In this document: positions 19,922-28,900 of the stretch, piece by piece | Position numbering within the stretch: the stretch's first letter is position 1 | Layout: each line of letters starts with the position of its first letter | DNA from: Ornithinimicrobium sp. CNJ-824 | GTDB lineage: Bacteria > Actinomycetota > Actinomycetes > Actinomycetales > Dermatophilaceae | DNA: 64,000 bases | Assembly (NCBI RefSeq): GCF_001942405.1 | Contig: NZ_MKKA01000011.1 | Span: forward strand, 1-64,000 | Direction: 5' to 3' | Notes under the pieces: generated by a model | What the model saw: the letters and a program-made list of their open reading frames with translations, nothing else | What the model was told of the DNA's origin: nothing | Databases searched by the model: none | Translations under genes and position numbers: made by a program

Positions 19922-20586
19922 CCAGTCCTCGGCATAATCTGAGTGATGGATCAGCTCACCGGCGGGGGTGGGGTGGCCCTCGCGGTCGCGCTGCCACAGC
20001 GCCATCCGCAGCGGGATCATCACCAGGTCGGTGTGCTTGGTCGTCGCGGCGTGCCAGGCCACGATCCGCTGGGCGTAGACGTCGAGGATGAACGCGACGT
20101 AGGTGAACCCGGCCCACGTCCGCACGTACGTGAAGTCGGTGACCCAGACCCGGTTCGGCGCGCAGGCGGTGAAGTCGCGGTCGAGCAGGTCAGCGGCGCG
20201 GATGCCGTCCTTGGCCGGGATCGTGGTCCGGGTGCCCTTGTCGCGGCGCACCCCGACCAGGTCCAGCGTGCTCATCGCCCGGTCCACCGACCCCGCGCTG
20301 GCCTCGGGCAGGTCGGTGCGGCGCAGGTAGGCGGTCATCTTCCGCCGCCCGTAGAGGCCCTCCGGGGTCAGCTTGCGTCGCCCGTGCCGGTCGGTGGTCC
20401 AGGCGACCTGCCGCACGGCGGCGACGACGTGAGCGTCGGAGAGCGTCCGTGCCGCGACCACGCGGCCGGGCTGCCTCCAGCTGCGGTAGGTCCGCGCGGC
20501 GACCTGGCAGCCCTGCTCGCGCAGCACCCGACAGATCGACTCGACCGCGTGGCCCTGAGCCTTCATGGTGTCGATGAACCCCATGA

Positions 20587-20898
20587 TCAGCGGTTGCGGG
20601 GGTCGAGTTCCCCGGCGAAGAAAACCGTCGCGGCCTTCAGGATCGCGTTGTCCTCCTCGAGGCGGCGGACCTTGTTCTTCAGCGACCTGATCTCCGCCAG
20701 CTCCTCACTCGTCGGTCCCTGGCGCTGGCCGCTGTCGACCTCGGCCTGGATCGCCCAGCGGCGCACGGACTCCTTCCCCACGCCGAGCTGCTTGGCCACC
20801 ACCGCCGCGGCAGCCGTCAGCGAGGAGTACTCCCCGCGGTGGTCCTGCACCAGACGCACAGCGCGCGCCTTCAGTTCTTCATCGATCTTCTTGGGCAT
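20587..20898 (-). CDS. IS3 OrfA (HTH transposase subunit)
   Basis: A protein of about 103 residues starting MPKKIDEELKARAVRLVQDH. It has the helix-turn-helix AVVAKQLGVGKESVRRWAIQ and a C-terminal leucine-zipper-like coiled coil (EIRSLKNKVRRLEEDNAILK). This is the standard IS3 OrfA, which binds the ends and regulates transposition. An ATG at 20,907 is an alternative start. It is intact, but its partner OrfB is split, so the element is likely immobile unless helped in trans. Confidence 0.9.
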   Translation of the reverse strand: MPKKIDEELKARAVRLVQDHRGEYSSLTAAAAVVAKQLGVGKESVRRWAIQAEVDSGQRQGPTSEELAEIRSLKNKVRRLEEDNAILKAATVFFAGELDPRNR

Positions 20899-21201
20899 GG
20901 TGCTCATCCTCCTGGACTCAAACAGGAGCGGCATCAAACCTGGGGCGGTTCACTCATGCTCGCCGCGACGTACGCCATCAAGTTCGGGCTGACCGTCGAC
21001 GACCTGGCCGACACCTGGGCGCCCTACCTCACGATGAGCGAAGCCCTCCGCATAGCGGCCGGCCTGTTCCGGACCACCATCCCCACCAGCTGCTGCGCCT
21101 GAACAACGCTCACGCCGAGCGTGGACCCGTCCCCAGGTACGAGTCGCCAGCGCGGGCCTCTTTACGCTGGCACGGTGCCGTTGACCCCCTTGATCCAAGC
21201 G

Positions 21202-22156
21202 ATGGAGCGCCACCAGATTGGCCTGTATCTCCTCGCCATCGCAGGTGGAGCGATCCTTGGCTGGTCGCTGCCCGCTGCCGCCGGGCCTCTTGAAAATGCC
21301 ATCACTCCCGTGCTCGGGCTCTTGCTGTTCGCCACGTTCCTGGGGATCCCGTTCTCGGCGATCGGTCAGGCCGTGCGCGATGTGCGCTTCATCGCCACGA
21401 TCCTGGTCCTCAACTTCGTCATCGTTCCCGCCGTGGTCTTTGCCCTGTCGCGGTTCGTGGCCGACAGCCCGGCCCTGCTGGTGGGTGTGCTGCTGGTGCT
21501 GCTGACCCCGTGCATCGACTACGTGATCGTCTTCGCCGGGCTGGCAGGCGGCTCCAGTGAGCGTCTGCTCGCTACAGCGCCGCTGCTCATGCTGGCCCAG
21601 ATGCTGTTGCTGCCCTTCTACCTGCTCCTATTCGTCGGGCCGGAGCTCGTCTCGGCCATCGAGCCAGGCCCCTTCCTCGAAGCGCTCATCGGGCTCATCA
21701 TCGTCCCGCTCACCTTGGCGGCTTTGACCCAGTGGCTGTCCCAAGAATGGGCAGCCGGCAAGACCGTGATGACCGTTATGCAGGCGATGATGGTCCCGTT
21801 CATGATGGCGACACTGGCTGTGGTGATCGCATCGCAGATCCACGCAGTTGGGCAAGAGGTCACCGCGCTGTTGGCCGTCGTCCCTCTCTACGTAGCCTTT
21901 CTGGTGGTGATGGTTCCCCTCGGGATGGCGTGCGCACGAGTCGCACGGCTCGATTCGGGCAGCACGAGGGCCGTGATCTTCAGTGGCGCCACTCGAAACT
22001 CGCTAGTGGTACTCCCGCTGGCGCTGGCCCTGCCGGCGCCTGGGCCTGGTTCCGCTCGTCGTCGTCACCCAAACCATGGTCGAGCTCCTCGGCATGATGA
22101 TCTACGTGAAGGCCATCCCACGCCTGGTCGCCTCGGAGCCGATTCTGCGGAACTGA
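21202..22156 (+). CDS. Bile acid:sodium symporter/ACR3-like transporter (frameshift near 22,045)
   Basis: An integral membrane protein of about 318 residues with nine to ten helices. The block VLLVLLTPCIDYVIVFAGLA and the late SGATRNSLVVLPLALALP are typical of the BASS superfamily branch that also contains arsenite exporters; actinobacterial relatives near ars genes are called arsenic resistance proteins. Near 22,045 the frame slips; the continuing frame reads VVTQTMVELLGMMIYVKAIP and ends at TGA 22,156, the normal C-terminus. The ATG at 21,202 is the natural start; an upstream GTG at 21,175 would add nine residues. The export substrate (arsenite or other) is inferred only. Confidence 0.75.
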
Positions 22157-22325
22157 TCCAAGGGTTGACGTGCCGTGAGAGTCCATGGGCATCCGTACCG
22201 CGACTCGTTGCAACAGAGGTAACTCATCGACGCACTGCGCCCCGTCGGCTTCCGTGGAACGTCAGGAGTGTTCGGAATGCGGAGGCCGGGTAACTGGCGC
22301 ACGATCGTAGCCCCGTCGGCCCTGG

Positions 22326-22919
22326 TCAGAGGCCGAAGGCTCCGCCACCGACCAGGATGGCGATGCCCAGTCCGATCAGGACGATGGGGAACAGGATGTG
22401 CTCCCACCGCTCGAGGACTTCGGCGATCGGGGGGCGGGTGGCCACGAACTTGGCCAGCACGACCAGGACCGCCACCAGTACGAGGAAGACGATGCAGTAG
22501 GCCACCACGGCCGCCGGTCCCACGCTGAGGAAGACCGGGACGTAGACGCCAATATTGTCTCCCCCGTTGGCAAAGGTGACCCCGGCGACGGTCCAGACCG
22601 CGACGTTCTTGCCGGCGACCTTGGCGTCGTCATCATCGTCCCCGCGCCAGGCCTCCCATGCGGCCCACAGACCCAGGACCAACGGGATGAGTCCGAAGTA
22701 CGGGATGACTGCCGGGGGCAGGAACGCGTCCGCGCCCAGGGTGACGAGCACTGCCGCGCCAAGGATGCCCGCGAACCCCAGGTACTGGCCCAGCACGATC
22801 CGGGCCGTGGTCCCGGCTTGCCCTGCGCCGCGGGCGAAGAACAGCGAGAGCACGATGATGTCGTCGATGTTGGTCGCGATGAACAGGCCGATCGCCTGCA
22901 GGACCGAGGACACGATCAT
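22326..22919 (-). CDS. cadD: CadD-family cadmium resistance transporter (copy 2)
   Basis: A 197-residue protein starting at ATG 22,919 (MIVSSVLQAIGLFIATNIDD), overlapping the cmtR stop (ATGA). Both CadD signatures are present (FIATNIDDIIVLSLFFARG and VTFANGGDNIGVYVPVF) together with the central Asp-rich loop. Sequence blocks are nearly the same as in copy 3 at 25,134. It forms a two-gene cassette with the CmtR-like repressor upstream and lies just inside the right end of the 23-kb element. Confidence 0.92.
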   Translation of the reverse strand: MIVSSVLQAIGLFIATNIDDIIVLSLFFARGAGQAGTTARIVLGQYLGFAGILGAAVLVTLGADAFLPPAVIPYFGLIPLVLGLWAAWEAWRGDDDDDAKVAGKNVAVWTVAGVTFANGGDNIGVYVPVFLSVGPAAVVAYCIVFLVLVAVLVVLAKFVATRPPIAEVLERWEHILFPIVLIGLGIAILVGGGAFGL

Positions 22920-23275
22920 GCGCCAGCCTCGGCGGCGCAGCATCCGGCGACCGAGCAGGCCGGATCCAGACACGGGGCGTTCTCGTCCACTGCGAGGGTC
23001 ACCTCGACGAGGGCGGTCAGCGCCCGTGCCAGGTGCGGATCCGCGATCTCATAGCGTGTCCGGCGGCCTTCGAGCTCGGCGACCACGATGCCGCAGTCCC
23101 GCAGGCAGGTCAGATGGTTGGACACGTTTGATCGCGTCAGGCCCAGGTCGCGCGCCAGCTCCGCCGGGTAGGCCGGCCGCTCGAGCAGCACCAGGAGAAG
23201 TCGTGACCGGGTGGGATCGGCCAGCGCCCGACCCAACCGGTTCATCACATCGAGACGAGAAGCAATGGTCAGCAC
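22916..23275 (-). CDS. cmtR: CmtR-like Cd(II)/Pb(II)-sensing ArsR-family repressor (copy 1)
   Basis: A 119-residue repressor starting at GTG 23,275 (VLTIASRLDVMNRLGRALAD). It carries the recognition helix LGLTRSNVSNHLTCLRDCGI, in which the CLRDC cysteines correspond to the CmtR metal site, plus a C-terminal cluster CLDPACSVAGCC. Longer readings to 23,479 cross the operator and lack family features. The promoter -10 and a palindrome lie just upstream, so autorepression with release by Cd or Pb is the expected control of cmtR-cadD. It is nearly the same protein as the copy at 24,787. Confidence 0.9.
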   Translation of the reverse strand: MLTIASRLDVMNRLGRALADPTRSRLLLVLLERPAYPAELARDLGLTRSNVSNHLTCLRDCGIVVAELEGRRTRYEIADPHLARALTALVEVTLAVDENAPCLDPACSVAGCCAAEAGA

Positions 23276-23278
23276 ACG

Positions 23279-23303
23279 CTGAACTATACAGCAGTAACTG
23301 TAT
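23279..23303 (-). promoter_or_regulatory. CmtR operator and promoter (copy 1), probably leaderless
   Basis: Reading on the minus strand, CTGTATAGTTCAG ends three bases before the GTG start. The TATAGT inside it is a good -10 hexamer placed seven bases from the GTG, so the transcript would start at or next to the start codon. ATACAG-6-CTGTAT (23,286-23,303) forms an inverted repeat overlapping it. The 13-base string recurs at the same distance before the second cmtR (24,771-24,783). 23,304-23,490 holds no gene I can support. Confidence 0.65.
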
Positions 23304-23503
23304 CGACCCCAGTGACTGCAGCGCCTAGCTCGAATCAGTGGCGGGACCCGTCTGAACAGCGCCACCAGGACCCGCGGGACCGGCGATGTCGCAGTACCGC
23401 AAGGAGACCTCGCGCACATGCACACAGCCATCGTGCCCCGCCTGACAGATGCGTGAGAAAACTGACACGCGACTGACAACTAGGTGAGAAATGGCCAACT
23501 TGG

Positions 23504-23516
23504 CCGAGAACCTACA
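23504..23516 (-). repeat. Right terminal inverted repeat of the 23-kb element
   Basis: Reverse complement of TGTAGGTTCTCGG at 470-482. The interrupted zinc-ribbon gene resumes immediately outside. Confidence 0.7.
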
Positions 23517-24719
23517 GCGGCCGATGTGCGGGCACTGCGCCCTGAAGGAGAAGACCACCGCGCTGCTGTCCGGCCCCGACGGCGGCATCAACCCGCGACT
23601 GCGGCCGGTGTACGAAGCCCTGATCTCGGGGCCACGACCGCAGACCACCCTGTACTGGTTCACCCGCTCCACCGGCCCGGCCACCCTGGGCGCGATGGCC
23701 CGCGACGAGCTCGAAATCTCCCACGCGACCTTCGACACGCTCCCGGCCGACAGGACCAACACCTACCTGCGCGACCTGCTCACCGCCCTGGGGGTCCTGC
23801 CGCCCTTCCACGCCGAGCTCGAGCGGGTCAGCCCGTGGCTGGAGGAGCTGCTGGGCACCCTGCCGGCCGGGCAGTCCGAGGTACTGGCCCGGTTCGCCCG
23901 CTGGCAGGTGCTGAGCAGGCTGCGCCGCCAGGAGCAGCACGGGACCCTCACCCACGGCGCGATCTCCGCAGCCCGAGCGACCATCGTCGTCACCGCCCGC
24001 TTCATGAACTGGCTCACCGAGCACGGCACGGACCTCGCCGACATCGAACAGGGTGACCTGGACCGGTTCGCCGAGGAGCACCGCGCCCGCGCCCTCGCGC
24101 TGCGACCGTTCCTGGCCTGGTGTGCCCGCACCGGCCTCGGAGGGGATCTGTCCGCGGCCACCCGCCCCACCACGCAGCCCGCCGTCACCCTCTCCGACGA
24201 GGCAGGTGGTCGCACGTCCAGCTGCTCCTGCACGACGACACGATCCGCCTCTACGCCCGCGTCGCCGGTCTCTTCGTCCTGCTCTACGCCCAACCCCTGG
24301 CCCGGGTTTGTCGCATGCGCGCCGACCAGATCACCGTTGACGCCGTCGGCGTCACCACGGCCACGTTCGACACCTTCCCCGTCGAGCTGCCGGGCCCGCT
24401 CGACCGCCTCGTCCGCACCCACCTGACCCGTCGCGGGCAGGCCTCCTACGTCAGCCGTCCCGACACCTGGCTCTTCCCCGGCGGCATCCCGGGCAAGCAC
24501 CTGGCGACGGAGAACGTCCGCGCCCAGCTCGTCGAACGCGGCATCCAGCCCATGGCCGCCCGCAACGCCGCCATGTTCCAGCTTGCTGCGAGCATGCCCA
24601 CCCCGATCCTGGCAGAGGTGCTCGGCCTGGCCCCCAACACCGCCACCCGGTGGGCCGCACTGGCCTCACGAGACTGGAGCGCCTACACCGCCCAACGCGA
24701 CACCCACCTCCGACGCTGA
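23517..24719 (+). pseudogene. Zinc-ribbon integrase-like gene, C-terminal fragment (frameshift near 24,205)
   Basis: Continuation of the gene starting at 199. The first zinc-ribbon residues (MCGHC) are followed by a core-binding-like region (RRPQTTLYWFTRSTGPATLG is the family-like pattern here, read as RPQTTLYWFTRSTGPATLG). A recombinase-like C-terminal domain is reached after a one-base slip near 24,205 (RWSHVQLLLHDDTIRLYARV). The C-terminus resembles a tyrosine recombinase fold but the usual RHRHY residues are not conserved (MAARNAAMFQLAASMPTPIL, then TATRWAALASRDWSAYTA), so this family may bind DNA without cutting. The fragment may be translated from ATG 23,491, which lies inside the element end. 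Confidence 0.65.
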
Positions 24720-24770
24720 AGCTGATGACTTCCCGTTGCACCCCCGACCTCACGGACGGTTCAGCACAAA

Positions 24771-24783
24771 CTGTATAGTTCAG
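24771..24783 (+). promoter_or_regulatory. CmtR promoter/operator (copy 2), probably leaderless
   Basis: CTGTATAGTTCAG, identical to the string before the first cmtR, followed by three bases and GTG. TATAGT would be the -10 element, placing transcription start at the GTG. Confidence 0.6.
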
Positions 24784-24786
24784 CCC

Positions 24787-25137
24787 GTGCTGACTACTTC
24801 CTCCAGGCTGGACGCGATGCATCGGATCGGCCGGGCCCTGGCAGATCCGACGCGGGCTCGGATCCTGCTGTCGCTGCTCGAACGGCCTGCCTATCCCGCT
24901 GGACTTGCCGAGGACCTCGGCCTGACGCGGCCCAACGTGTCCAACCACCTGACCTGTCTGCGCGACTGCGGCATCGTCGTGGCCGAACCGCAGGGACGAC
25001 AGACCCTCTACGCGATCGCCGACCCGCACCTCACCAACGCGCTGCTCGCGCTGGTCGAGGTGACCCTCGCCGTGAACGAGGACGCCCCGTGCCTGGATCC
25101 GCAGTGCCCCGTCGCCGGCTGCGAGGTCAGCCGGTGA
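24787..25137 (+). CDS. cmtR: CmtR-like Cd(II)/Pb(II)-sensing ArsR-family repressor (copy 2)
   Basis: A 116-residue repressor starting GTG at 24,787 (VLTTSSRLDAMHRIGRALAD). The recognition helix is LGLTRPNVSNHLTCLRDCGI and the C-terminus holds CLDPQCPVAGCEVSR. The cysteine pattern matches copy 1. The stop overlaps the cadD start (GTGA). It sits outside the right end of the 23-kb element, directly after the interrupted zinc-ribbon gene, and mirrors the cassette inside the element in opposite orientation. Confidence 0.9.
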   Translation: MLTTSSRLDAMHRIGRALADPTRARILLSLLERPAYPAGLAEDLGLTRPNVSNHLTCLRDCGIVVAEPQGRQTLYAIADPHLTNALLALVEVTLAVNEDAPCLDPQCPVAGCEVSR

Positions 25138-25730
25138 TCCTCACCACGGTCCTGCAGGCGATCGGGCTGTTCATGGCCACCAACATCGATGACATCATCA
25201 TTCTTTCTCTGTTCTTCGCCCGAGGCGCCGGCCAACGGGGCACCACCACCCGGATCGCGCTGGGGCAGTACCTGGGGTTCGTCGGGATCCTCGGTGCTGC
25301 GCTGCTGGTCGCCTGGGGGGCCGGGCTGGTCCTGCCGTCCAGCGCCATTCCCTACTTCGGGCTCATCCCCCTGGCGCTCGGTATCTGGGCGGCGTGGCAG
25401 GCATGGCGAGGCGACGGTGACGACGACGACGAGAAGGTCGAGGGCAAGAAGGTCGGCATCCTGACTGTCGCCGCGGTCACCTTCGCCAACGGCGGAGACA
25501 ACATCGGTGTCTACGTCCCGGTGTTCCTGAACGTCGGCACGGCAACCGTGGTCATCTTCTGCGTCGTGTTCCTGCTGCTCGTCGGCGTGCTGGTCCTTCT
25601 CGCCAGGTATGTCGCCACCCGCAGGCCTATCGCCGAGGTGCTCGAGCGGTGGGAACACGTGCTCTTCCCGATCGTCCTGATCGGCCTCGGCATAGCCATC
25701 CTCGTCAGCGGCGGCGCATTCGGACTCTGA
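25134..25730 (+). CDS. cadD: CadD-family cadmium resistance transporter (copy 3)
   Basis: A 198-residue protein from GTG 25,134 (VILTTVLQAIGLFMATNIDD), coupled to cmtR by overlap. Both CadD signatures and the Asp-rich loop (GDGDDDDEKVEGKK) are present. It ends about 250 bp before the relaxase gene. The three CadD proteins differ mostly in the central loop and in the second membrane segment, so they arose by duplication or repeated capture rather than recent exact copying. Confidence 0.92.
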   Translation: MILTTVLQAIGLFMATNIDDIIILSLFFARGAGQRGTTTRIALGQYLGFVGILGAALLVAWGAGLVLPSSAIPYFGLIPLALGIWAAWQAWRGDGDDDDEKVEGKKVGILTVAAVTFANGGDNIGVYVPVFLNVGTATVVIFCVVFLLLVGVLVLLARYVATRRPIAEVLERWEHVLFPIVLIGLGIAILVSGGAFGL

Positions 25731-25978
25731 CAAACCGGGACCCTACGAAGCGCCGAACGACGGAGCGTGACGCCTCCCATTCCGGGCGCCTGACCTGCGG
25801 GGCGTCGCCTGCTTCGGGCCAGCCATAAGGACTGGTTCCGATAGGGCTGTCCACCAGTAGACCGTGACCAGTCCCGTCTAGCGGGACTGCCGTTCCGGGG
25901 TCGCGTCTCTGCCAGATCGTGACCAGAAAGTTGCCCGGGAATGAGTCCCTGAGCCTCGGATCTCCGCTTTGTATAGGT
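25731..25978 (+). other. Candidate origin of transfer upstream of the relaxase
   Basis: No gene is seen in this 248-bp gap. It holds GGACTGGT (25,829-25,836) and its reverse complement ACCAGTCC (25,867-25,874), then AGTCCCG-TCTAG-CGGGACT (25,870-25,888), and two copies of CGTGACCAG. Inverted repeats next to a MobF relaxase gene are where oriT usually lies. The nick site cannot be pointed out from the sequence alone. Confidence 0.45.
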
Positions 25979-28900
25979 ATGGCGATGACGATCCACCGGC
26001 TGACTGCCGGGTCGGGGTATGACTACCTGACCCGGCAGGTCGCCCGGCAGGACGCCACCGAGGTCGGCCACAGCGGGCTGGGCAGCTACTACACCGCCAA
26101 GGGCGAGGCTCCGGGGGTGTGGGTCGGCGCCGGCATGGCCGGGATCGCCGGCCTGGCCGCCGGCGAGGAGGTCACCGCCGAGCACATGACCCGCCTGTTC
26201 GGCACCGGGGAGCACCCGCTGGGTGATGAGTCCGGGCAGAGCCTGGGCCGTCCGTTCCGGGTGTACGGCGGCCGCGACGACGTGACCCCGTTCCGCATCG
26301 AGGTGGCGCGCCGGTTCGAGAAGCACAACAAGGCTCTCGGGCTACCGGTGGACCACCCCATCCCGGTGGAGGAACGCGCGAGCATCCGCACCCAGGTCGC
26401 CCTGGAGATGTTCCGCACCGAGCACGGCCGCGACCCGTTCGACGAGCGGGAGCTGGCCGGGCTCATCGCCAAGCAGTCCCGACCACGGACCACCGCCGTG
26501 GCCGGGTTCGACCTGACCTTCTCCCCCGTGAAGTCGGTCTCCACCCTGTGGGCCGTGGCCGACCGCCCCCTGGCCCTGCAGATCGAGGCAGCCCACCAGG
26601 CGGCTGTCCGCGACGCCCTGGGCTACATCGAGAAGCACGCCCTGTTCACCCGCACCGGTAAGGACGGTGTGCAGCAGGTCGACGTGCGCGGCATGGTCGC
26701 CGCGGCGTTCACCCACCTCGACTCCCGGGCTGGGGACCCGGACCTGCACACCCACGTCGCGGTCGCGAACAAGGTGCAGACCGTAGAGGACGGACGGTGG
26801 CTCTCGCTGGACAGCCGGCTGCTGCACAAGGCGACCGTTTCCGCCTCCGAGGCGTACAACACGGCCCTGGAGAAGCACCTGCGCCCACTGGGGCTCACGT
26901 TCGCCCCGAGGACCCCGACCACGGGGCCGGAGGCCCGCAAGCGGCCGGTGCGCGAGATCGTCGGTGTCGACGACCGGCTCAACCAGGCGTGGTCGACCCG
27001 GCGGGCCAGCATCCAGGCGCGGCGCAGCGAGCTGGCGCAGGCGTTCCAGGCACAGCACGGTCGACCGCCCACCCCGGTGGAATCCATCCAGCTGGCGCAG
27101 CAGGCCACCCTGGAAACCCGCGACGCCAAGCACGAACCCCGCTCCGAGGCCGAGCAGCGGCAGACGTGGCGGGCCGAGGCCCTGGCCGTCCTTGGGGACC
27201 AGGACGGGCTGGCCTCGATGGTGGACGCGGCGCTGTCCGGGGCTCGCACCCACGGGCTCGGCGAGCGGGTCGACGAGGCGTGGGTGGAGCGGACCGCAGC
27301 GCGCGTGGTCGACACCGTGCAAGGGTCCCGGTCCACCTGGCAGGTGTGGCACGTGCGCGCCGAGGCCCAGCGTCGCGTCCGCGCCGCCGACGTCCCACTG
27401 GAGCGGGTCGAGGACCTGGTCGAGCAGCTCACGCACGCAGCGCTGTCACGCAGCAAGGCCATGACCTCGGCCAGGGCCGATCCCATCGTCGAACCGGAAC
27501 CGTTGCGCCGGGCCGACGGCGCGAGCGTCTACACCGTCGCCGGGTCACAGTTGTTCACCTCCACCGCGGTCCTGGAGGCCGAACGACGGCTGGTCACCGC
27601 TGCCGGGGCCACGGACGGGCGCCGCGCCTGCGTGCAGGACGTGGACGTGGCCCTGCTGGAGTCGGTCGCCAACGGGGTACACCTCAACGCCGGGCAGGCC
27701 GCCCTGGTCAAGGGCATGGCGACGTCGGGGGCGCGGCTTCAGCTGGCGATTGCTCCCGCAGGGTCGGGCAAGACCACCGCCATGCGGGCCCTGGCCCGGG
27801 CCTGGGAGTCCTCCGGCGGGACCGTCGTCGGGCTCGCCCCGTCCGCCGCGGCCGCAGCCGTACTGCGGGAGAACGCCGGCACCCAGGCCGACACCCTGGC
27901 CAAGCTGGTCTGGCACCTGGAGCACGACCCCGAGCACCTCCCCGCTTGGGCCAGGGACATCGACGAACGGGCCCTGGTGGTCATCGACGAGGCCGGGATG
28001 GTGGACACCCTTTCCCTGGACAAGGCGGTGGAGTTCATCACCTCCCGGGGCGCCTCGGTGCGGCTGGTGGGGGATGACCAGCAGCTGGCCGCGGTCGGCG
28101 CCGGAGGGGTGCTGCGCGACATCCGCGCCACCCACGGGGCCCTGCACCTGACCGAGCTGATGCGCTTCACCGGGGTCGCCGAGGGCGGCGCCTCCCTGGA
28201 GCTGCGCGACGGTCGCCCCTCCGCGCTGGGGTTCTACCTCGACGCCGGGCGGGTGCACGTCGGTGACCTGGCCACCATGACCGAGGACGTCTTCGGTGCC
28301 TGGTCCGCCGACCGGGCCCGCGGCAAGGACGCGATCATGCTCGCCCCCACCCGGGAGCTGGTCGCCGAGCTCAACCAGCGTGCCCGCGACCACCGCCTGG
28401 ACGGAGCCCCCCGGCCCGCCGACGAGGTCGCCCTGTCCGACGGCAACCACGCCTCGGTCGGGGACACCGTCATCACCCGCCGCAACGACCGCCGCCTGCA
28501 GACCGCACCGACCGACTGGGTCAAGAACGGTGACCGGTGGACCGTGCTGGACACCACCGACGCCGGGGCCCTGGTCGTGCAGCACACCCGCACCGCCCGC
28601 AAGATCGCCCTGCCGGCCGACTACGTCGCGGCCAACGTCGAGCTGGGGTACGCCTCCACCGTGCACACCGCCCAAGGGGTGTCGGTCGACGTCACCCACG
28701 GCCTGGCCACCGGGGCCGAGTCGCGCCAGCAGCTGTACACGATGATGACCCGCGGCCGGGACGCCAACCACGTCTACCTGGAGGTCGTCGGCACCGGGGA
28801 CGAGCACGACGCCGCCAAGCCGGACACGGTCAGCCCGCGCACCGCCACCGACATGCTCGAGGCCATCCTGGCCCGGGACGAGGCACCGGCCTCGGCCTCC

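Larger units (their letters stand above)
16507..19943 (+). mobile_element. RIT element (recombinase in trio) inside IS3
   Basis: Three tandem, overlapping tyrosine recombinase genes are flanked by 66-bp perfect inverted repeats (16,529-16,594 and 19,856-19,921). A further 16-bp inverted match (CTCAGATTATGCCGAG) lies outside them, at 16,507-16,522 and 19,928-19,943. This is the known RIT layout, in which three different recombinases act together. Each 66-bp repeat is itself bounded by GTTAAGCCGAGG and its reverse complement. The host IS3 orfB is cut at this point. Two of the three genes carry a frameshift. Confidence 0.88.
16159..20584 (-). pseudogene. IS3 transposase OrfB, split by the RIT element
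   Basis: The DDE integrase-type transposase is encoded in two pieces. The N-terminal piece (20,584 down to about 19,940) starts MGFIDTMKAQGHAVESICRV, carries the HTH_21 region and the first catalytic aspartate in RVWVTDFTYVRTWAGF. The C-terminal piece (about 16,482 down to 16,159) contains GSQYTSLRLTEHL after the second aspartate and the glutamate in DNALMETVNGLYKAECI. The stretch HHSD ends one piece, and the other resumes with DAGSQY. The RIT element lies exactly between. OrfB starts four bases after the OrfA stop; a fused OrfAB by frameshifting is usual in the family. Confidence 0.88.
16132..20952 (-). mobile_element. IS3-family insertion sequence, split by a RIT element, CTCA target duplication
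   Basis: The ends match as inverted repeats: TGAACCGCCCCAGGTT at 16,132-16,147 equals the reverse complement of 20,937-20,952, with further matches (GCCG, TCCT) inside. CTCA flanks both sides (16,128-16,131 and 20,953-20,956), the short direct repeat typical of IS3 insertions. Removing the element plus one CTCA restores the merA reading ELMLAATYAI. It encodes orfA and orfB on the minus strand. A 3.4-kb RIT element sits inside orfB, so the IS can no longer make its own transposase. Confidence 0.88.
15360..21102 (+). pseudogene. merA: Mercuric reductase remnant, interrupted by an IS3-family element
   Basis: MerA reduces Hg(II) with NADPH. Here only the C-terminal two thirds survives. The open frame begins after a TAG at 15,357 with DLTSTTAME, then shows the NAD-binding LGGGYVGLEQAQLW and the FAD-binding VHAAGDVSGAPQY. 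After 15,900 the frame slips (GVTFTTPQMASAGL in another frame) and a short stretch near 16,000 is garbled. The reading recovers as EDTRGVLKLVIDAQTRKVLG and stops at the IS at 16,132. The end continues beyond the IS from 20,957 (MLAATYAIKFGLTVDDLADT) to the C-terminal vicinal cysteines SCCA. The N-terminal FAD-binding part with the active-site CxxxxC is missing, so it is inactive. Confidence 0.85.
470..23516. mobile_element. Putative 23-kb metal-resistance/redox element with 13-bp TIRs
   Basis: The sequence TGTAGGTTCTCGG at 470-482 recurs as its exact reverse complement at 23,504-23,516. The left repeat interrupts the N-terminal part of a zinc-ribbon integrase-like gene, and the missing C-terminal part begins immediately outside the right repeat in the same orientation. 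The flanks share an imperfect GGCCG(GC/A)TGTG-like string (about 462-470 and 23,519-23,528) that may be a decayed target duplication. Cargo is two metal/thiol operons, a cytochrome c biogenesis operon, methyltransferases, a merA remnant and a cmtR-cadD cassette. No transposase dedicated to these ends is visible inside; the recombinases and the IS3 genes belong to nested elements. Confidence 0.62.
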
